A stretch of DNA of 64,000 nucleotides from Candidatus Altimarinota bacterium (GTDB lineage Bacteria > Patescibacteriota > Gracilibacteria > BD1-5 > UBA2023): positions 62,001-126,000 of the forward strand of contig JAQTWP010000004.1 in NCBI GenBank assembly GCA_028689205.1, in the 5' to 3' direction. The position numbers and the translations under genes were made by a program. Position 1 is the stretch's first letter. The number at the start of each line of letters is the position of its first letter. The notes beneath the pieces were generated by a model. It saw only the letters and a program-made list of their open reading frames with translations. It was not told where the DNA came from and ran no database searches. Shown one piece after another: positions 1-11,572 of the stretch.

Positions 1-3000
1 CTTGCTTCCTCCAGAATGGAAAGCTTGAGATTCAATAGCATGGATGACAGAAAGGAATTGAACTCTTCCTATGGATAAATTATTCATTGATTTCCCAGAA
101 TTCTCAATGTCTTTTGTAGATGCAATTAAGGTTACAAGTTATGTTAATCTAGAGTTCGATGTTGAATTCATTGTAGAAATGGCAAAATCAACTCTTGAAC
201 CTTTTAATCAATTCTCAAATGATATGAGTAATATGTCAGGTTGATTCAAGATTCCTAATGTAGATCTTAAGAGTTTGGCTCCATCTGATGTTAATATTAA
301 TGTTGATGTCAAAGTTGATAAGGATTGAACTAATATAGAGTGATATAATTGAGTTAATTCAAACAAGAATTTACTTAGCTATATTTGAGCTTTGACTGGC
401 TTTACTATCTGATGAATATTCCAGGTTGTTAAATGAATTCAAGAAAATACAAAAGAATATGAGCTAGCAGATTTTAAAAAATCTCTAAAAAAAGATATAC
501 AGAAAATAGCTATATCAACTAATCCAAAAGAACAAAAAATTTATGATATTATGAGTAGGGCAATTACTTTTGATGCTTCTTCTGAAAATAGCTTTATAGA
601 ATGACTTGCAAAAAACAATAAAGATAAGTTCAGCGCATTAAAAAATATACTTAATCAATCTCAAAAAGAGAATGATAAACTAAATGTTGAACTATCTAAA
701 ATAGAGAATTGACAAAAAAGCATAAAAGATTTTTCTCCTATTAAAATGAATAATTATTGATGATTAAAAATAATAGGAAATTACAGTAATAAAAATGATT
801 TAACTACAAAATTAAATGAAAAAAACAGCTATATATTTAATTCCCTAGATAATCTTTCAAATAACGAAAAAGATAAAGATAGTGAAGAATTAAAAAATGG
901 TTGAGATGAAATATTAGACCAAGTTAAATTATGAATTAAATCATTAAAAGCCGAAGCCTTGGAATGAATCACTCCAGAATCTTGAAATAATGTAGTGGAT
1001 AAAAATTTGGCAACTTCATCAACTACGAGTTCAGCGAGCTCTAGTCTTGATTATTCTTTTAATTATGAAGGAATCTATATAATAAATAGCTCTTGAAAAC
1101 AATCAAGATTATTCGATTATCTAGATGAAGTTAACAAAGATTCAAATGTAGTAGAACTTGATTTTGATAAAGATTGAGATACTGATGTTATTTATAAAAT
1201 GTGAGAAGCTCTTTATCTAAAAGAAAATCTAACTAAAAAACCAAGTATTAATCATATTTCATCTGTTGATGGTATGAGAGATATTTGAGATATTAATGAT
1301 TATCTAGGAATTGATAATGAGAACGATAATATTCCTTTAGCTCCTAATTTCTTCGAAGAAGTTATTGCCTCTTCGAATTCAATTAATTTCAAATTTTCTC
1401 CTGCGAATCCCGATAAGCAAAATTCATTCAGACTTGAATATTATGATTATATTGATAGATTTGATAGAACTAATAACAAAAAAACAAATAATATTTCTGT
1501 CAATCCATATTCACAACTTAATTTTGTTGATATGGTAACAACAATGAGTGATGAATATATAATAGACACACCTAAAGGACTTATCCAAAAAAATAACTTT
1601 GCTACTCTTGATTCCGGGTTATGAGATAATGTGGATATAACTTGAGTTGATTATGGAATTGCAGAAGAGTGAAAATCTTTAATTGTACAAGAATGAAAAA
1701 CAATATATGTATGAGAGGCCTGAGCTAGGATTGAATACAAATTCAATTGAGATACCACTTACAAGACTATATCTCTGGACAAAAAAACAAATATTGAATT
1801 CTTAGAAACTGCCAATGTTAATATTGTTTCATGAAGTCTTATTCTTGTATATTGAACCAAAAAAGAATACACTTGAGATATTAATACCCTTAGATGAATG
1901 CCTATTCTACCAGGGACAATCTTTAATTTCAAAAACAATAATCAAAAAGCGGTTATAAAATATGTCTGATGATGAGAATTAATAATAGATAACGGTTCTA
2001 GTTATAGAATGATAAATATTTGAGAAAAATCCGATAGTTACAGTGTATGATTTAATGTTCCTAATAGTTTTTATTATTGAAAATTATATGAATTCTCCAA
2101 TAACAAAAGATCAACCATTACAGATCTTGCTCTTATGTCACCACAGTCAGAATCAGATTCTGAGTCGCCTTTGGTATCTTTGAATGATTGAATAAAAATT
2201 CCTGTTTATCAAAAACAAACAATTAACTTCAAAAAATATATAAATGATGTATCTTGAATAAAAGAAATATATATCGATTTTGATATTAACAAAGATACTT
2301 CTTGAGATTGAATTGTAGATAATGATAAAGATAGTCTTGATTCAGATTCTCCATATTACAACTTAGTTCATAAATGAAGCACTATTTATGATTTGGTGGT
2401 TTGACCTTTTGATAGTATATTCAATAAAAAGGTTATGTTGTATGTAGTTGATGAAAATAATAATGTATCAAAAAATCCTGTTGATTTTGAAGTTTATGCT
2501 CCAATTCCGACTATAGTTTCTACTGATTCTTGAATTATCAAATGATTAATTAATGAAGAACTAAACTGAGAACCAATTGATATTTTCAGATATAGGAATT
2601 GAATCCTTGATTTAATTAAACCAAAAGTTGGTTCAGTTACAAAAACAAATGAGCTTTGACAATTCGGTATAGAAGTAGAATCTACTTCATCTTGAATTGT
2701 TATCAAAAAAACAAGAGCAGAAAATGAATTAGAAGCTTGATTCAAAGAAACTATCATTGCCAATGTTAATGAAACAACTTGAAAAATAGATCTAAAAGAT
2801 ACTGATAATTATTCTCTGAAAGTCATTGGTGCCTCAAATGATAAAAAAACTACAATTCAATTAGTTAGTAAATCAAAATGAAACATTATATATGAACAAA
2901 GTTTTAATTTATCTGCTAATCAAGTAATACAAAGTGTTGACTCTTTTGATAATCTTAGCAAATGAATGTATTTCAAATCTAATAAAGAGGGTTATAAATT

Positions 3001-3235
3001 AATCAATAATTCTTCAAAAGTTCCTAGCTTAAGCGCCTGAGCATTTATAATTGATTCAGAATTTAAGGCAATTGCATGAATATGACAAGATTGAAACATA
3101 TATGTTGTTAATGATAAATACAAGCTCACATATGAAAATAATTGAGATAATGTTGTAATTAATATTGTTGATTCCACTTCAAATATAGTATGAAAACTGC
3201 TATTTAAAGTAAATTTAGAATTCATTATTAAGTAA
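1..3235 (+). CDS. Very large Asp-rich surface or exported protein, 5' end outside window
   Basis: The open frame (frame 2) runs from the window edge to TAA at 3233-3235, about 1077 residues, with dozens of in-frame TGA codons read as Gly. I see no catalytic domain. Two Asp-rich stretches resemble calcium-binding loops of the dockerin, thrombospondin-3 or VCBS type: DFDKDGDTDV near nt 1159-1188 and DFDINKDTSGDGIVD near nt 2276-2320. A hydrophobic stretch occurs near nt 380-430. The C-terminal half looks beta-rich and Ser/Thr/Asn-rich, as in extracellular proteins. The signal sequence, if any, lies upstream of the window. It is followed 16 bp later by tsaB, but a functional link is not implied. 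That it is a protein is very likely; surface location is inferred from composition and motifs. Confidence 0.8.
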
Positions 3236-3251
3236 GTAAATTAAAAAATTT

Positions 3252-3818
3252 ATGTATATTTTTATAGATACAATTTCTCCGGCTGCAACTCTGATAATTT
3301 TTGATAATAAAAAAATTATTTCAAAAAAAACCTTTGATATATTATGAAAGGAATACGATAAATTCTTAGATACTTTACTAGGGTTTCTTGAAGAAAATAA
3401 TATATCAGTTGATGAGCTAAATTGAATTGCAGTTATTAATTGACCGGGTTGATTCACTTGAACTAGAATTATTTCACTTACTGTTAATGCTCTTAGTTTT
3501 ACCAAAAATATTAAAATAGATTCTTTTAGTTATTTTGATTTTCTGGAAAAATCTTGAGAATTTTATCCAATGCTTATAAAAGCTAATAAAGGAGAATATT
3601 TAATTAAAAATTCTCAAGAACTTGAACCTCAATTAATTCTGACGAATGATATAGAATCTTGAAAATATACTTGAATTTGAAATATATTAGATTTTGAGAA
3701 TAAGCAAATATCTATAGAATGAAGCAGAAATTATGAAAAATTCATAGCTAATTATTCCTTTAATTGAGAATTAAAAAGGATGGAACCATACTATATAAAA
3801 AAACCAAATATTTCTTAA
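3252..3818 (+). CDS. tsaB: tRNA threonylcarbamoyladenosine biosynthesis protein TsaB
   Basis: This 188-aa protein belongs to the TsaB (YeaZ) branch of the ASKHA fold. TsaB is the scaffold partner of TsaD in making t6A37 on ANN-decoding tRNAs in the cytoplasm. The N-terminus MYIFIDT is the usual first strand, and the family signature appears as INGPGGFTGTR around residues 68-78, with four of its glycines encoded by TGA. The C-terminal half is shorter and more divergent than in E. coli TsaB (231 aa), which is common in reduced genomes. It starts 16 bp after the surface-protein stop and ends 10 bp before the next gene, so the three may be cotranscribed. Confidence 0.85.
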
Positions 3819-3828
3819 TAAATACTTT

Positions 3829-4368
3829 ATGTCATCAAATATACAAGATTTGAAAATTAAAAACCTACAACCATGAGAAGAAGTAAAAATTGTTCTTCAA
3901 AGACACTGGTTTGCTCTTATTTGAACCTTTTGATATTTATTTTTCTTAGCTCTATCAGTCTTGATAATGATTTATTTTGGTAGTAGTATTCCTTTAATAT
4001 GACCAATAATTAATATTGTATTAGTTGTATATATAAGTGTTTTTTTGCTTTTCATTTATATTAATTGGATGAGATATGAACTTGATCTTTATATAGTAAC
4101 AACGAAAAGAATTATATGATTAGAAGAAGTATCTTTCCTTAATAGACATTTATCAGAATGTGCACTTGAGAGAGTACAAGAAGTTAATGCAAAAACCACA
4201 GGATTTTTTTCCAATATGCTTAATTTCTGAGAAGTTACAATTCATACAGCTTCAGAAACTTCAGATTTTAATATGGTATATATGCCTGACGCTTTTGAGA
4301 ATGCAAGAAGTATTTCTAATCTAATAGCAGAATACAAAACACCAAAAGTTATAGATACTGGTCTTTAG
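3829..4368 (+). CDS. PH (bPH2-like) domain membrane protein
   Basis: This 179-aa protein has an N-terminal cytoplasmic segment, two hydrophobic helices (about residues 28-50 and 55-78) and a C-terminal soluble domain. The part after the helices (YIVTTKRIIGLEEVSFLNR, then LERVQEVNAKTTGFFSNMLNFGEV) matches the bacterial PH-domain pattern of YdbS/YdbT-like proteins: a strand-rich domain with a TxxRI motif followed by V-x-x-x-Q-E-V and a G-x-V-x-I strand. The role of this family is poorly known; membrane stress or surface roles are only suggested. It follows tsaB by 10 bp. Confidence 0.75.
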
Positions 4369-4507
4369 AATAATTAAATGTCATTCCTGTGGACGTAAGA
4401 ATCTACAAAGTATATAAAATAAAATTCAAATTCAGATATCGGAATATTGAATTCCGAATAATGTAAGTAATAATTTATAAAATAATAAACCTTAACTTTA
4501 AAGTATT
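4369..4507. other. Spacer with small hairpin and repeat-like motif
   Basis: No gene is visible. The sequence GTCATTCCTG at about 4379-4388 resembles the ends of the inverted-repeat elements described elsewhere in this window. A perfect 7-bp stem (TCGGAAT, 5-nt loop, ATTCCGA) lies at 4439-4457. It has no T-run behind it, so it is not an obvious terminator. Confidence 0.4.
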
Positions 4508-5410
4508 ATGTACGATTTAGCTATAATATGAGCATGAAGTGCTGGATTACCAGCTGGAATTTATGCTTCAAGATACAAAATAAAAAACATTATAATAGGA
4601 GAAATGCTTGGTTGAGCACTTACCCAATCTCATCTTGTAGAGAATTATCCTGGATTTGAACATATTTCTGGTAAGGAACTTATGGACAAATTCTTAGTCC
4701 ATGCTCGTGAGTCTGGTTCAGAAGTTCTGAATGATAGGGTTTCAAGGCTAGAAAAAACTGATAAGGGTTTTGAACTTAGTACAAGTTCATGAAAAGAAAT
4801 TTTTGCTAAAAAAATTCTAATAGCTATCGGGAATAAATATAGATGTCTAGGTTTAGAAGAAGAAGCTGGGTTTATCTGAAGATGAGTTTCTTATTGTGCA
4901 ACTTGTGATGGAATGTTTTTCAAATGAAGAGAAGTTGCAATAGTTGGATGATGAAATACAGCTCTTACAGAAGCTTTATACTTATCAGAAATTTGTTCTA
5001 AGGTTCATGTAATTCACAGAAAACCAGATTTTAGAGCTGAGAAAGTCCTTATAGATACAGCTTCCAAACATGAAAATATTATTTTCCACATGAATGAAAA
5101 AGTAGAGAAAATTGGAGGATGATTTTATCTGGAAAATATACTATTAAGTTCTTGAAAAGAATTAAAAGTAGATGGACTTTTTGTTGCTATAGGTAATGAG
5201 CCTGATACTTCACTTTTTACTAGAATTGGAATAGAATTAGATGAAGAATGATATATTGTAGTTGATAAACGCCAACAAACTTCAATTCCTTGAATTTATG
5301 CTGCCGGAGATATAACTACTAATTCCAACAAATTCAAACAAACTCTTATCAGTGCCGCAGAATGAGCTCTCGCAGCTTCTAGTATTCATGAAGACTTAAT
5401 TAAAGAGTAA
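4508..5410 (+). CDS. trxB: Thioredoxin reductase
   Basis: This 300-aa flavoprotein transfers electrons from NADPH through FAD and a redox disulfide to thioredoxin. The N-terminal FAD-binding motif reads IIGAGSAGLPAGIY (residues 6-19). The redox-active pair is C130 and C133 (SYCATCDGMFF). The NADPH-binding motif is VAIVGGGNTAL (residues 143-153), and the C-terminal FAD motif is YAAGDIT. Several of these structural glycines are TGA codons. Length and domain order are normal for bacterial TrxB. It has its own spacer on both sides; no promoter was confidently identified. Confidence 0.95.
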
Positions 5411-5730
5411 ATAGTAACTAGCTTAACCCACTCGTAATTCCCCTTTTTTTCTGTAATTCTGCTTTTTCCTGTCATTCCCGAGAAATCGGGATTCCAGAAC
5501 AAATTACAAAAACCAATATTTTGTCATTCCGAGTAAAACGAGGAATCCCTTTAAATCAAGATGTTTGAAATGAAATCTTGTAGGAAAATAAGAACCTAAA
5601 ATTAAACTAGGGAACTATAATTTCAGAAGTGCCTTAAAATGGGATTTATCTACTGCAAACGGTATCGAAATGACAAGCCAAAAAAATCTTCCAACAACCC
5701 TTATTACTTTTAATACCTAACTTCATACCC
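5411..5730. other. Repeat-rich spacer between trxB and prepilin gene
   Basis: This 320-bp stretch holds no convincing gene. It contains a small hairpin TCCCGA-GAAA-TCGGGA inside 5470-5497 and one 152-bp inverted-repeat element (5523-5674, listed separately). Several GTCATTCC motifs occur. Nothing else recognisable was found. Confidence 0.6.
5523..5674. repeat. MITE-like inverted-repeat element, copy A
   Basis: The left end reads GTCATTCCGAG...GGAATCCC and the right end GGGATT...TCGAAATGAC, so the ends are imperfect inverted repeats of each other. The length (152 bp) and ends match copies at 57543-57688 and 60376-60521. The interior has no coding capacity. This copy is the most degenerate of the three. 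Confidence 0.55.
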
Positions 5731-7486
5731 ATGATAACTATAAACAAACAATATTCTATTCCCTTTATTAAAGAGGAACAAAAGGGGATTAAAATTCTAA
5801 AAACTAAAAACTACAAACCAAAAACCACCTCAGCCTTCACACTCGTAGAACTAATCGTCGTAATAGTAATTCTAGCAATACTATCTACTATAGCATTTCT
5901 ATCATTTTCATCTCAATCTTCTTCAGCTAGAGATTCTGCCCGCCAGGCAGATATATCCAATATATCCAAATGATTACAAGTATTCAAAGCAATGTCAGCT
6001 ACCTATCCAACTCCAGATTCTCCAGTAACTATAACAGCATGAACATGATATTCAATAATACAATGAACAATATGAAAAAAATATTCTAGGTATTCTCAAG
6101 ATGAGTGAAGCAAAAGATAATCTAGATAGCAATTACTATTCATACTCAATTAATCCATCTAAAACATTCTTCACTGTATGAACTTTCCTAGAAAATAATC
6201 AAACAGCTTTCAATAACCAAATTAATAATAATTTAATAATAACTCCAACCTACGCCACAGATTATTCTAAAAGATTCCTAATAACAAAATGAGATAGTAT
6301 CTGAATACTTACAGAATCATGAACTACTTGAATAATCCCTATAGAACAATCAACTACTAACTGAACATGACTAGTAAATCTATTAACTACAACCAAGGAT
6401 CTAACTCTTAATATCTCCAAAACTAACACGGTAGTATGATCATGACTTATACTATGAGCAATTCAAACCCTACAGAACCAGAACTACTCATACTCTGCTC
6501 CAACTACCTGTCCTACTTGATTTATATCAGTTCCTTGAAATCCAGATTTCAATCAGCCTGGATTTTGTGTTGCTAAGTATGAGATGAAAGCCAATGGATG
6601 GAATCCATGATATTACAGCTGATGAACAAATATTGATTGAGATTATTGTGATATTACATCAATTTGTTGAGATTCATCTTGAACTCCTAATCTAAATAAA
6701 AATTGAATTATAGAACAATCAGATTTTCCATTAGATAGAAAGATAAAATCCTCTCCAGAGTGACTTCCTATAGTATATATAACTCAAGAAAGTGCTATAC
6801 AAGCCTGTAAAAACATCTGAGCTCATCTAATAACGAATAATGAATGGATGACTATAGCTAGAAATATAGAATCTCAACCATCTAATTGGTCATCTAATAT
6901 AGTTGGAAGCTGATATCTATATTCATGACATAATGACAATGTACCAGCTAATGCACTTGTTGCAACTAATATTGATACAGATTCTTGTTATCTGACTAAT
7001 GGTGTGAATACAATCTGCCCAGTAATTCCTCTTGCTTTATCATCTACTGCTTGAAGTCAAAAAAGAACCTCAATTCTCTCTAATAACAATATAATCTGGG
7101 ATCTTGCTTGAAATGTCTGGGAACATGTTAATTGAATAAATACTATTAATTGAACTAATTATAATACTCTCAAATGAAATGGTTGTAATTCTTGAATTGA
7201 TTGATGGAATAGTTTTACATATAACGCCTCTACTGATGCTTTACCTCAATGTAACTTCACTAACTGATATACTTATAATAATAATTGACCTAAAACTCTT
7301 AATCTTAATGCCTCCAAGGGTATATGAAGAATTTGGACTTACAGTTCTGCAAATACTTCAACAGATAGAATTTTTCTCCGTGGTGGTACTTGGACAGATA
7401 CTTCATATACAGGAATTTTTACTCTTAAAATAACTCGGGATTCTAGTAATTCATATTTCGGTGTAGGATTTCGCTGTGCGAAATAA
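5731..7486 (+). CDS. Type IV prepilin-like protein fused to FGE-sulfatase-like (C-type-lectin fold) domain; frameshifted
   Basis: The N-terminus carries a 35-residue leader ending in SA, then FTLVELIVVIVILAILS, the class III signal and helix cleaved and methylated by PilD-type peptidase. Next comes a region homologous to the prepilin at 19298. The C-terminal part has hallmarks of the formylglycine-generating-enzyme fold: ITNNEWMTIAR, WDLAGNVWEHV, FLRGGTW and GFRCAK just before the TAA. The gene starts in frame 1, which closes at 6118-6120; the rest lies in frame 2. Dropping one A from the A7 run at 6075-6081 restores one frame reading IGKNILGILKMSEAKDN, which fits the paralogue. This may be a sequencing error, slippage or a real lesion. 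Most likely role: a pilus-associated or anchored surface domain, not an enzyme; the catalytic Cys pair of FGE was not recognised. Confidence 0.8.
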
Positions 7487-7516
7487 TCTTTTCATCTTAA
7501 AAATCTTCCTATTCCT

Positions 7517-7544
7517 AATAACAATAAAATCTTTTATTGTTATT
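7517..7544 (+). terminator. Perfect 28-bp palindrome, probable terminator
   Basis: AATAACAATAAAA and its exact complement are separated by TC, with T-rich sequence behind. It lies 30 bp after the prepilin-FGE stop and 43 bp before the response regulator start, so it probably ends the upstream transcript. A TATAAT at 7559-7564 follows and may be the -10 of the next operon. Confidence 0.55.
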
Positions 7545-7587
7545 TTGTATAAATTTTTTATAATAGGAATATTTAATCAATATTATT

Positions 7588-8256
7588 ATGCAAAAAATTC
7601 TTATTATAGAAGATGATGAATGAATTCTTAATTCATTGGAATTATACTTTAAACAAAGTGAATTCGAGGTTATGCTGTGTGATAATTGACTTGACGCTAT
7701 GGATAAATTCAAGCAGTTCGAGCCTGATTTAATTATCTTGGATATTAATCTTCCAGGTAAAGATGGAATTACAATTGCCTGAGAAATAAGAGAAACTAGT
7801 AGTACTCCAATAATTATTCTTTCAGCTCGTTGAAGGGAAGAAGATAAAGTTATGGCTCTTGATCTTTGAGCTGATGATTATGTTAGTAAGCCTTTTTCTC
7901 CAAGAGAATTGCTTGCTAGAGTTAAGTCAGTCCTTAAGAGAATCTGAGTAAACTCTAGTAGTGACACCCAGAAATATTTAATATTCAAAACCATAGAGCT
8001 AGATATTCATAATTTTGAATTGAAAGTTTCTGGAAACCCAATTAAAGCAACAAAGACTGAATTTCTGCTTCTTAAATATATGATTGATAATAAAGATGAA
8101 GTTATTCTAAGAGAAAAAGTTATGAAAGAAATAATGGGATATGATAATTATCTATATGACAGAACAATAGATACACATGTGAAGAATCTTCGTAAAAAAT
8201 TAGGAGATTCAATTAGTATAGAAACCATAAGAGGTATTTGATATAAAATAAGTTAA
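7588..8256 (+). CDS. OmpR/PhoB-family response regulator
   Basis: This 222-aa two-component regulator has a receiver domain (residues 1-118) and a C-terminal winged-helix DNA-binding domain (about 130-222). The receiver residues are visible: acidic pair D9/D10, phosphorylation site D52 (LIILDINLPG), T/S position S79 and K101 (VSKPF). The DNA-binding part ends with the typical recognition helix and wing pattern DRTIDTHVKNLRKKLG, then ETIRGIGYKIS. It is followed 5 bp later by a sensor kinase, so the two almost certainly form a cognate pair. The stimulus and targets cannot be read from the sequence. Confidence 0.93.
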
Positions 8257-8261
8257 ATAAA

Positions 8262-9599
8262 ATGAAGTTCTCATATAAATTCCTTGTTTCAACATTTCTG
8301 ATATTATTCATAGTAATAAGCGCCAATATTTTTGCGCTTAAGTTTTATGCTGGAAAATACTTCGTAGAATATGTGGACGCTATAAAAAAAGAAACAAATA
8401 AAGTTGAAATCTCTTTTATAGATACAATTTTACAAAATAAAAACATTGATCCAGAAATAATCGAAGAATACAAATCTATATCTGAAGATCTGGATTGACT
8501 AATTAGTTCTTTAGAAAAATTCTCTAAAAATCCAAAACCAAGTAATGTTTCTCTTCTAGAATCATTGCAAAAAAGTTGAGTTTCATCATCAACAATAGAG
8601 AATATAATTGGAGCCAATGCACTACAATCATTTTTTTCTAATATATCTAATTTTATATCTCTCGATACTACTAAGCCAGAGTGAATTTTTGTATTTAAGA
8701 CACTCAAATCAATGTCTTATTTTAATTTACTTTTAATTACCGTAATTCTTATTCTTTATTATTTTTGGATTAATTATTCATTCAAACCAATTTCATCAAT
8801 TATTGATAATCTTTCTAATATTATATATAAAAAAGAATATAAAAGTCTTATTTATAATAAAAAAGATGAGTTTTTCCCTTTGATAGAAACAATTAATTCG
8901 CTTAATAAATCTCTTAGTTTACAAGAAAAAATTAGGTCTGATTTTCTATCAGATTTATCCCATGAAATAAAAACTCCAATTACCGCAGTAAAATGTTACC
9001 TGGAATGAATAGAGGATTGAATAATAATCCCTGATGACAAAAATATGAGTTTACTATATAATGAAATAGAAAGACTTATAAAAATCACTAATTCAATAAT
9101 GGAATTTGAAAAAGAAGAAAGCCAAAAAATGACTGATATTTTTGCTTCTAGGTTTGATTTTTCTTCTTTGGTAGAATTTATTTCTTGAGAATATCTTCCA
9201 ATTTTATCAAAAAACCATCAACAAATAGTGTCTTATTCTTCTTCTTGATACTTTATAAATGCCGATAGTGATAAAATTTCTCAACTTCTTCATAATATTT
9301 TTTCCAATTATATAAAATATGCCGGGAAAAATTCAACACTTGTAATTAAAACTATAAACAAAGATAGGAAACATATTATATCTTTTGCAGACAATGGGAA
9401 ATGAGTTGATGCTCAGGAATTACCATTTTTAAAAGAAAAATTCTATAAAGCAGAGAAATCACGCAATAAATCAGTTGGAAGTTGAATTGGTATAGGTTTA
9501 TCAGTTATAGAAAAGATAGTCAAACTTCATAATGGAGAGTTTTATATTAATTCCCAGGCAAAAAAATGATTCGAAATTATTATAGAATTGCCTAGATAA
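8262..9599 (+). CDS. Membrane sensor histidine kinase
   Basis: This 445-aa protein has two transmembrane helices (about residues 7-27 and 150-168) bracketing an extracytoplasmic sensor region of roughly 120 residues, then a linker, a dimerisation domain and a HATPase domain. The H-box reads SDLSHEIKTPITA, with the phosphorylated His in SHE. The N-box is near IFSNYIKYAG, the G1 box is FADNGKGVD and the G2 box is GSGIGIGLSV. Glycines in the G boxes are partly TGA. It autophosphorylates on ATP and passes the phosphate to the regulator encoded just upstream. The sensor region has no family I recognise. Confidence 0.92.
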
Positions 9600-9686
9600 T
9601 ATTTAGCTTCACATTTTTTTCACATCCGTAGTTTGATATTTAACTATTTTGTACTATACATAAAACATATTATTAATTATTAAAGA

Positions 9687-10190
9687 ATGAAAATCATTTT
9701 ACATATATTAGTTCCATTTGCTTTATTATTGAGTTATTCTTATGTCTGAGCCGCTTCTTCAGTAGATAGTGTATCTAATATACAGAATACTAATATTCCA
9801 ACGCTTGAACTAAAAACAGGTGATAAAGTAGAGCTATCAAAGGGTTATTCTCAAATAGAAGAAGAAAAAGCCGAACAAAAAAATGATACAGAAAATAAAA
9901 AAGAGAAAGCAAAACTTATAAAAGATGTAAGTGCAATAGTTGTTGATTGATACAAAACTAAGCTTACTAAAATATTCTCTTCACTTGAAACAAGCGTAAA
10001 AGACGAAGGAAAAGAAGATAAAATTAAAATATATTATAATCTTCTATCTAATGTTAATTCGAAGATAGAGCTTATAGATTCCAAAAAAGTCAGCTTATCG
10101 GATAATAAAAAAGAAGTATTCAGAGGTGTATTAGTATTCATAAAAGACTACGCACAAGACAAAATTAAAGATTTTGCCAAAGAAAAGTAA
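9687..10190 (+). CDS. Small exported protein of unknown function
   Basis: This 167-aa protein starts with a signal peptide (MKIILHILVPFALLLSYSYVGA, cleavage likely after the AA near residue 23). The mature part is highly charged, rich in Lys and Glu, and predicted largely helical from its pattern. I do not recognise a family. It lies 87 bp after the sensor kinase on the same strand, so it may be a target or accessory of that two-component system, but this is only positional inference. Confidence 0.75.
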
Positions 10191-10198
10191 AATTAATT

Positions 10199-10226
10199 TT
10201 GACAATCAGGCATTTATTTATAAAAT
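10199..10226 (+). promoter_or_regulatory. Sigma70-like promoter of ribosomal protein operon
   Basis: A perfect -35 TTGACA (10199-10204) is followed after 16 bp by TAAAAT (10221-10226). It is the best promoter match between the exported protein and rplC and leaves a leader of about 140 nt that contains a strong hairpin. Confidence 0.6.
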
Positions 10227-10317
10227 GCTCGAGCTAAAAAAGAATTTGAAGAGCTATGTTGCTTACAATAAGTCAACCTCTAAGCTTTACATAAGAATCT
10301 GAAACGTTTAAATTTTT

Positions 10318-10341
10318 ACGAATTATACATATATAATTCGT
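10318..10341 (+). promoter_or_regulatory. Leader hairpin upstream of ribosomal protein operon
   Basis: ACGAATTATA and its exact complement flank the loop CATA. No T-run follows directly, so it is not a standard terminator. Its place in the leader, 33 bp before rplC, suggests a role in mRNA stability or autogenous control by a ribosomal protein, but no known binding-site family was recognised. Confidence 0.45.
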
Positions 10342-10374
10342 AGTAGTAGTTAATAATCCTAATTTTTTAATAAA

Positions 10375-10923
10375 ATGGCCTGAATAATAGGGAAAAAATT
10401 AGAAATGACGCGTATTATAAAAGGAGACAAGCTTGTCCCTGTTACGCTAATCAAAATTCCAGAACTAATAGTTGCTCAAGTTAAAACAATTGAAAATGAT
10501 TGATACGAAGCAGTTGTTCTACAGATAGTAGGTAGTGATACTTTAAGAGAAGTACCTTTATCATGAGTACTAAAAGACGTAAAAAAAGATGATATTGTTA
10601 ACCTAGACATCTTAGATTGAATCTTAGAAGTTAAAGTTATGTGAATATCTAAATGAAAGGGTTTTGCTGGTGCAATGAAAAGACATAATTTTCATTGAGG
10701 TCCTGGTAGAGTTGGTTCAAAATTCCATAGAGCCCTAGGTTCTATCGGTAATAGAAAACCAAGAAGAACAAAACCTGGTCAAAAAATGCACGGACACATG
10801 TGATTAGACCAAGTTACCCTAAAACATGTTCCATTAGAACTTGTAAATAAGAATATTAATGTTATAGCAGTAAAAGGTCCAGTTCCATGAGCTAGGAATT
10901 CCCTTATTGTTTTAAATTTCTAA
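10375..10923 (+). CDS. rplC: 50S ribosomal protein L3 (uL3)
   Basis: This 182-aa protein begins MAGIIGKKLEMTRI, the canonical L3 start, and contains the conserved peptidyl-transferase-centre loop (KGFAGAMKRHNFHGGPGR) and PGQKMHGHMG. It is an early assembly protein of the large subunit. It is the first gene of the cluster: rpsJ, which normally precedes it, is absent here. At 182 aa it is shorter than E. coli L3 (209). Confidence 0.97.
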
Positions 10924-10938
10924 TTAGTAAAATAGACA

Positions 10939-11559
10939 ATGGAAGCGATATTATTCAACTCAACTGGTGTAGAATCAGGAAAAATAAAATTAAATGAAGA
11001 AATCTTTAGCAAAGAAGCTAACGATGGACTTATTCATAGACTTTTAATGTTACAAAGATCTAACTCTAGAAATCCAATTGCTCATACTAAAACTAGATGA
11101 GAAAGAAGATGATCTACTAGAAAGGTTTATAAACAAAAAGGTACTTGAAATGCTAGAGTTTGAGGAGCTAGATCTCCAATAAGGAAATGAGGATGAGTTG
11201 CTTTTGGTCCTAGATCAAATAGAAACTTCACAATCAGCATGAATAGAAAAGAAAGAAGATTGGCATTATTTACACTTCTTTCAGTAAAAGCTAGAAATAA
11301 CCAAGTGAAAATTATAGAATCTGTTTCTATGGATGATTCAAAAACTAAGAATATGTTGACTATAGCAAATAATATGCAAATAGTAACAGCATTATTCGCT
11401 ATGTTACCAGATGATAGAAATCTTTTCTTAGCTACTAGAAATCTAAAAAACATTAAACCAATCGGAGTAAATTACTTAAATCCAGCGGATTTATTAAAAT
11501 ACAAAGATTTAGTTTTTACAAAAGAATCTCTTGATTTTTTAGGACAAATTTACTCATAA
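10939..11559 (+). CDS. rplD: 50S ribosomal protein L4 (uL4)
   Basis: This 206-aa L4 lines the nascent peptide exit tunnel. The conserved extended loop is seen as TRKVYKQKGTGNARVGGAR followed by SPIRKGGGVAFGPR, with several TGA-encoded glycines. It lies 15 bp after rplC. In some bacteria L4 controls the operon by attenuation; no matching structure is proven here. Confidence 0.96.
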
Positions 11560-11572
11560 ATCAATTTAGAAG

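Noticed and set aside
1-3235. Many short frames and apparent stop codons suggesting a decayed gene
   Set aside because: The stops are all TGA. With UGA read as Gly the frame is open from the window edge to a TAA.
8345-8707. Minus-strand frame of 120 codons inside the histidine kinase
   Set aside because: It lies antisense to a continuous kinase frame and contains no recognisable motif.
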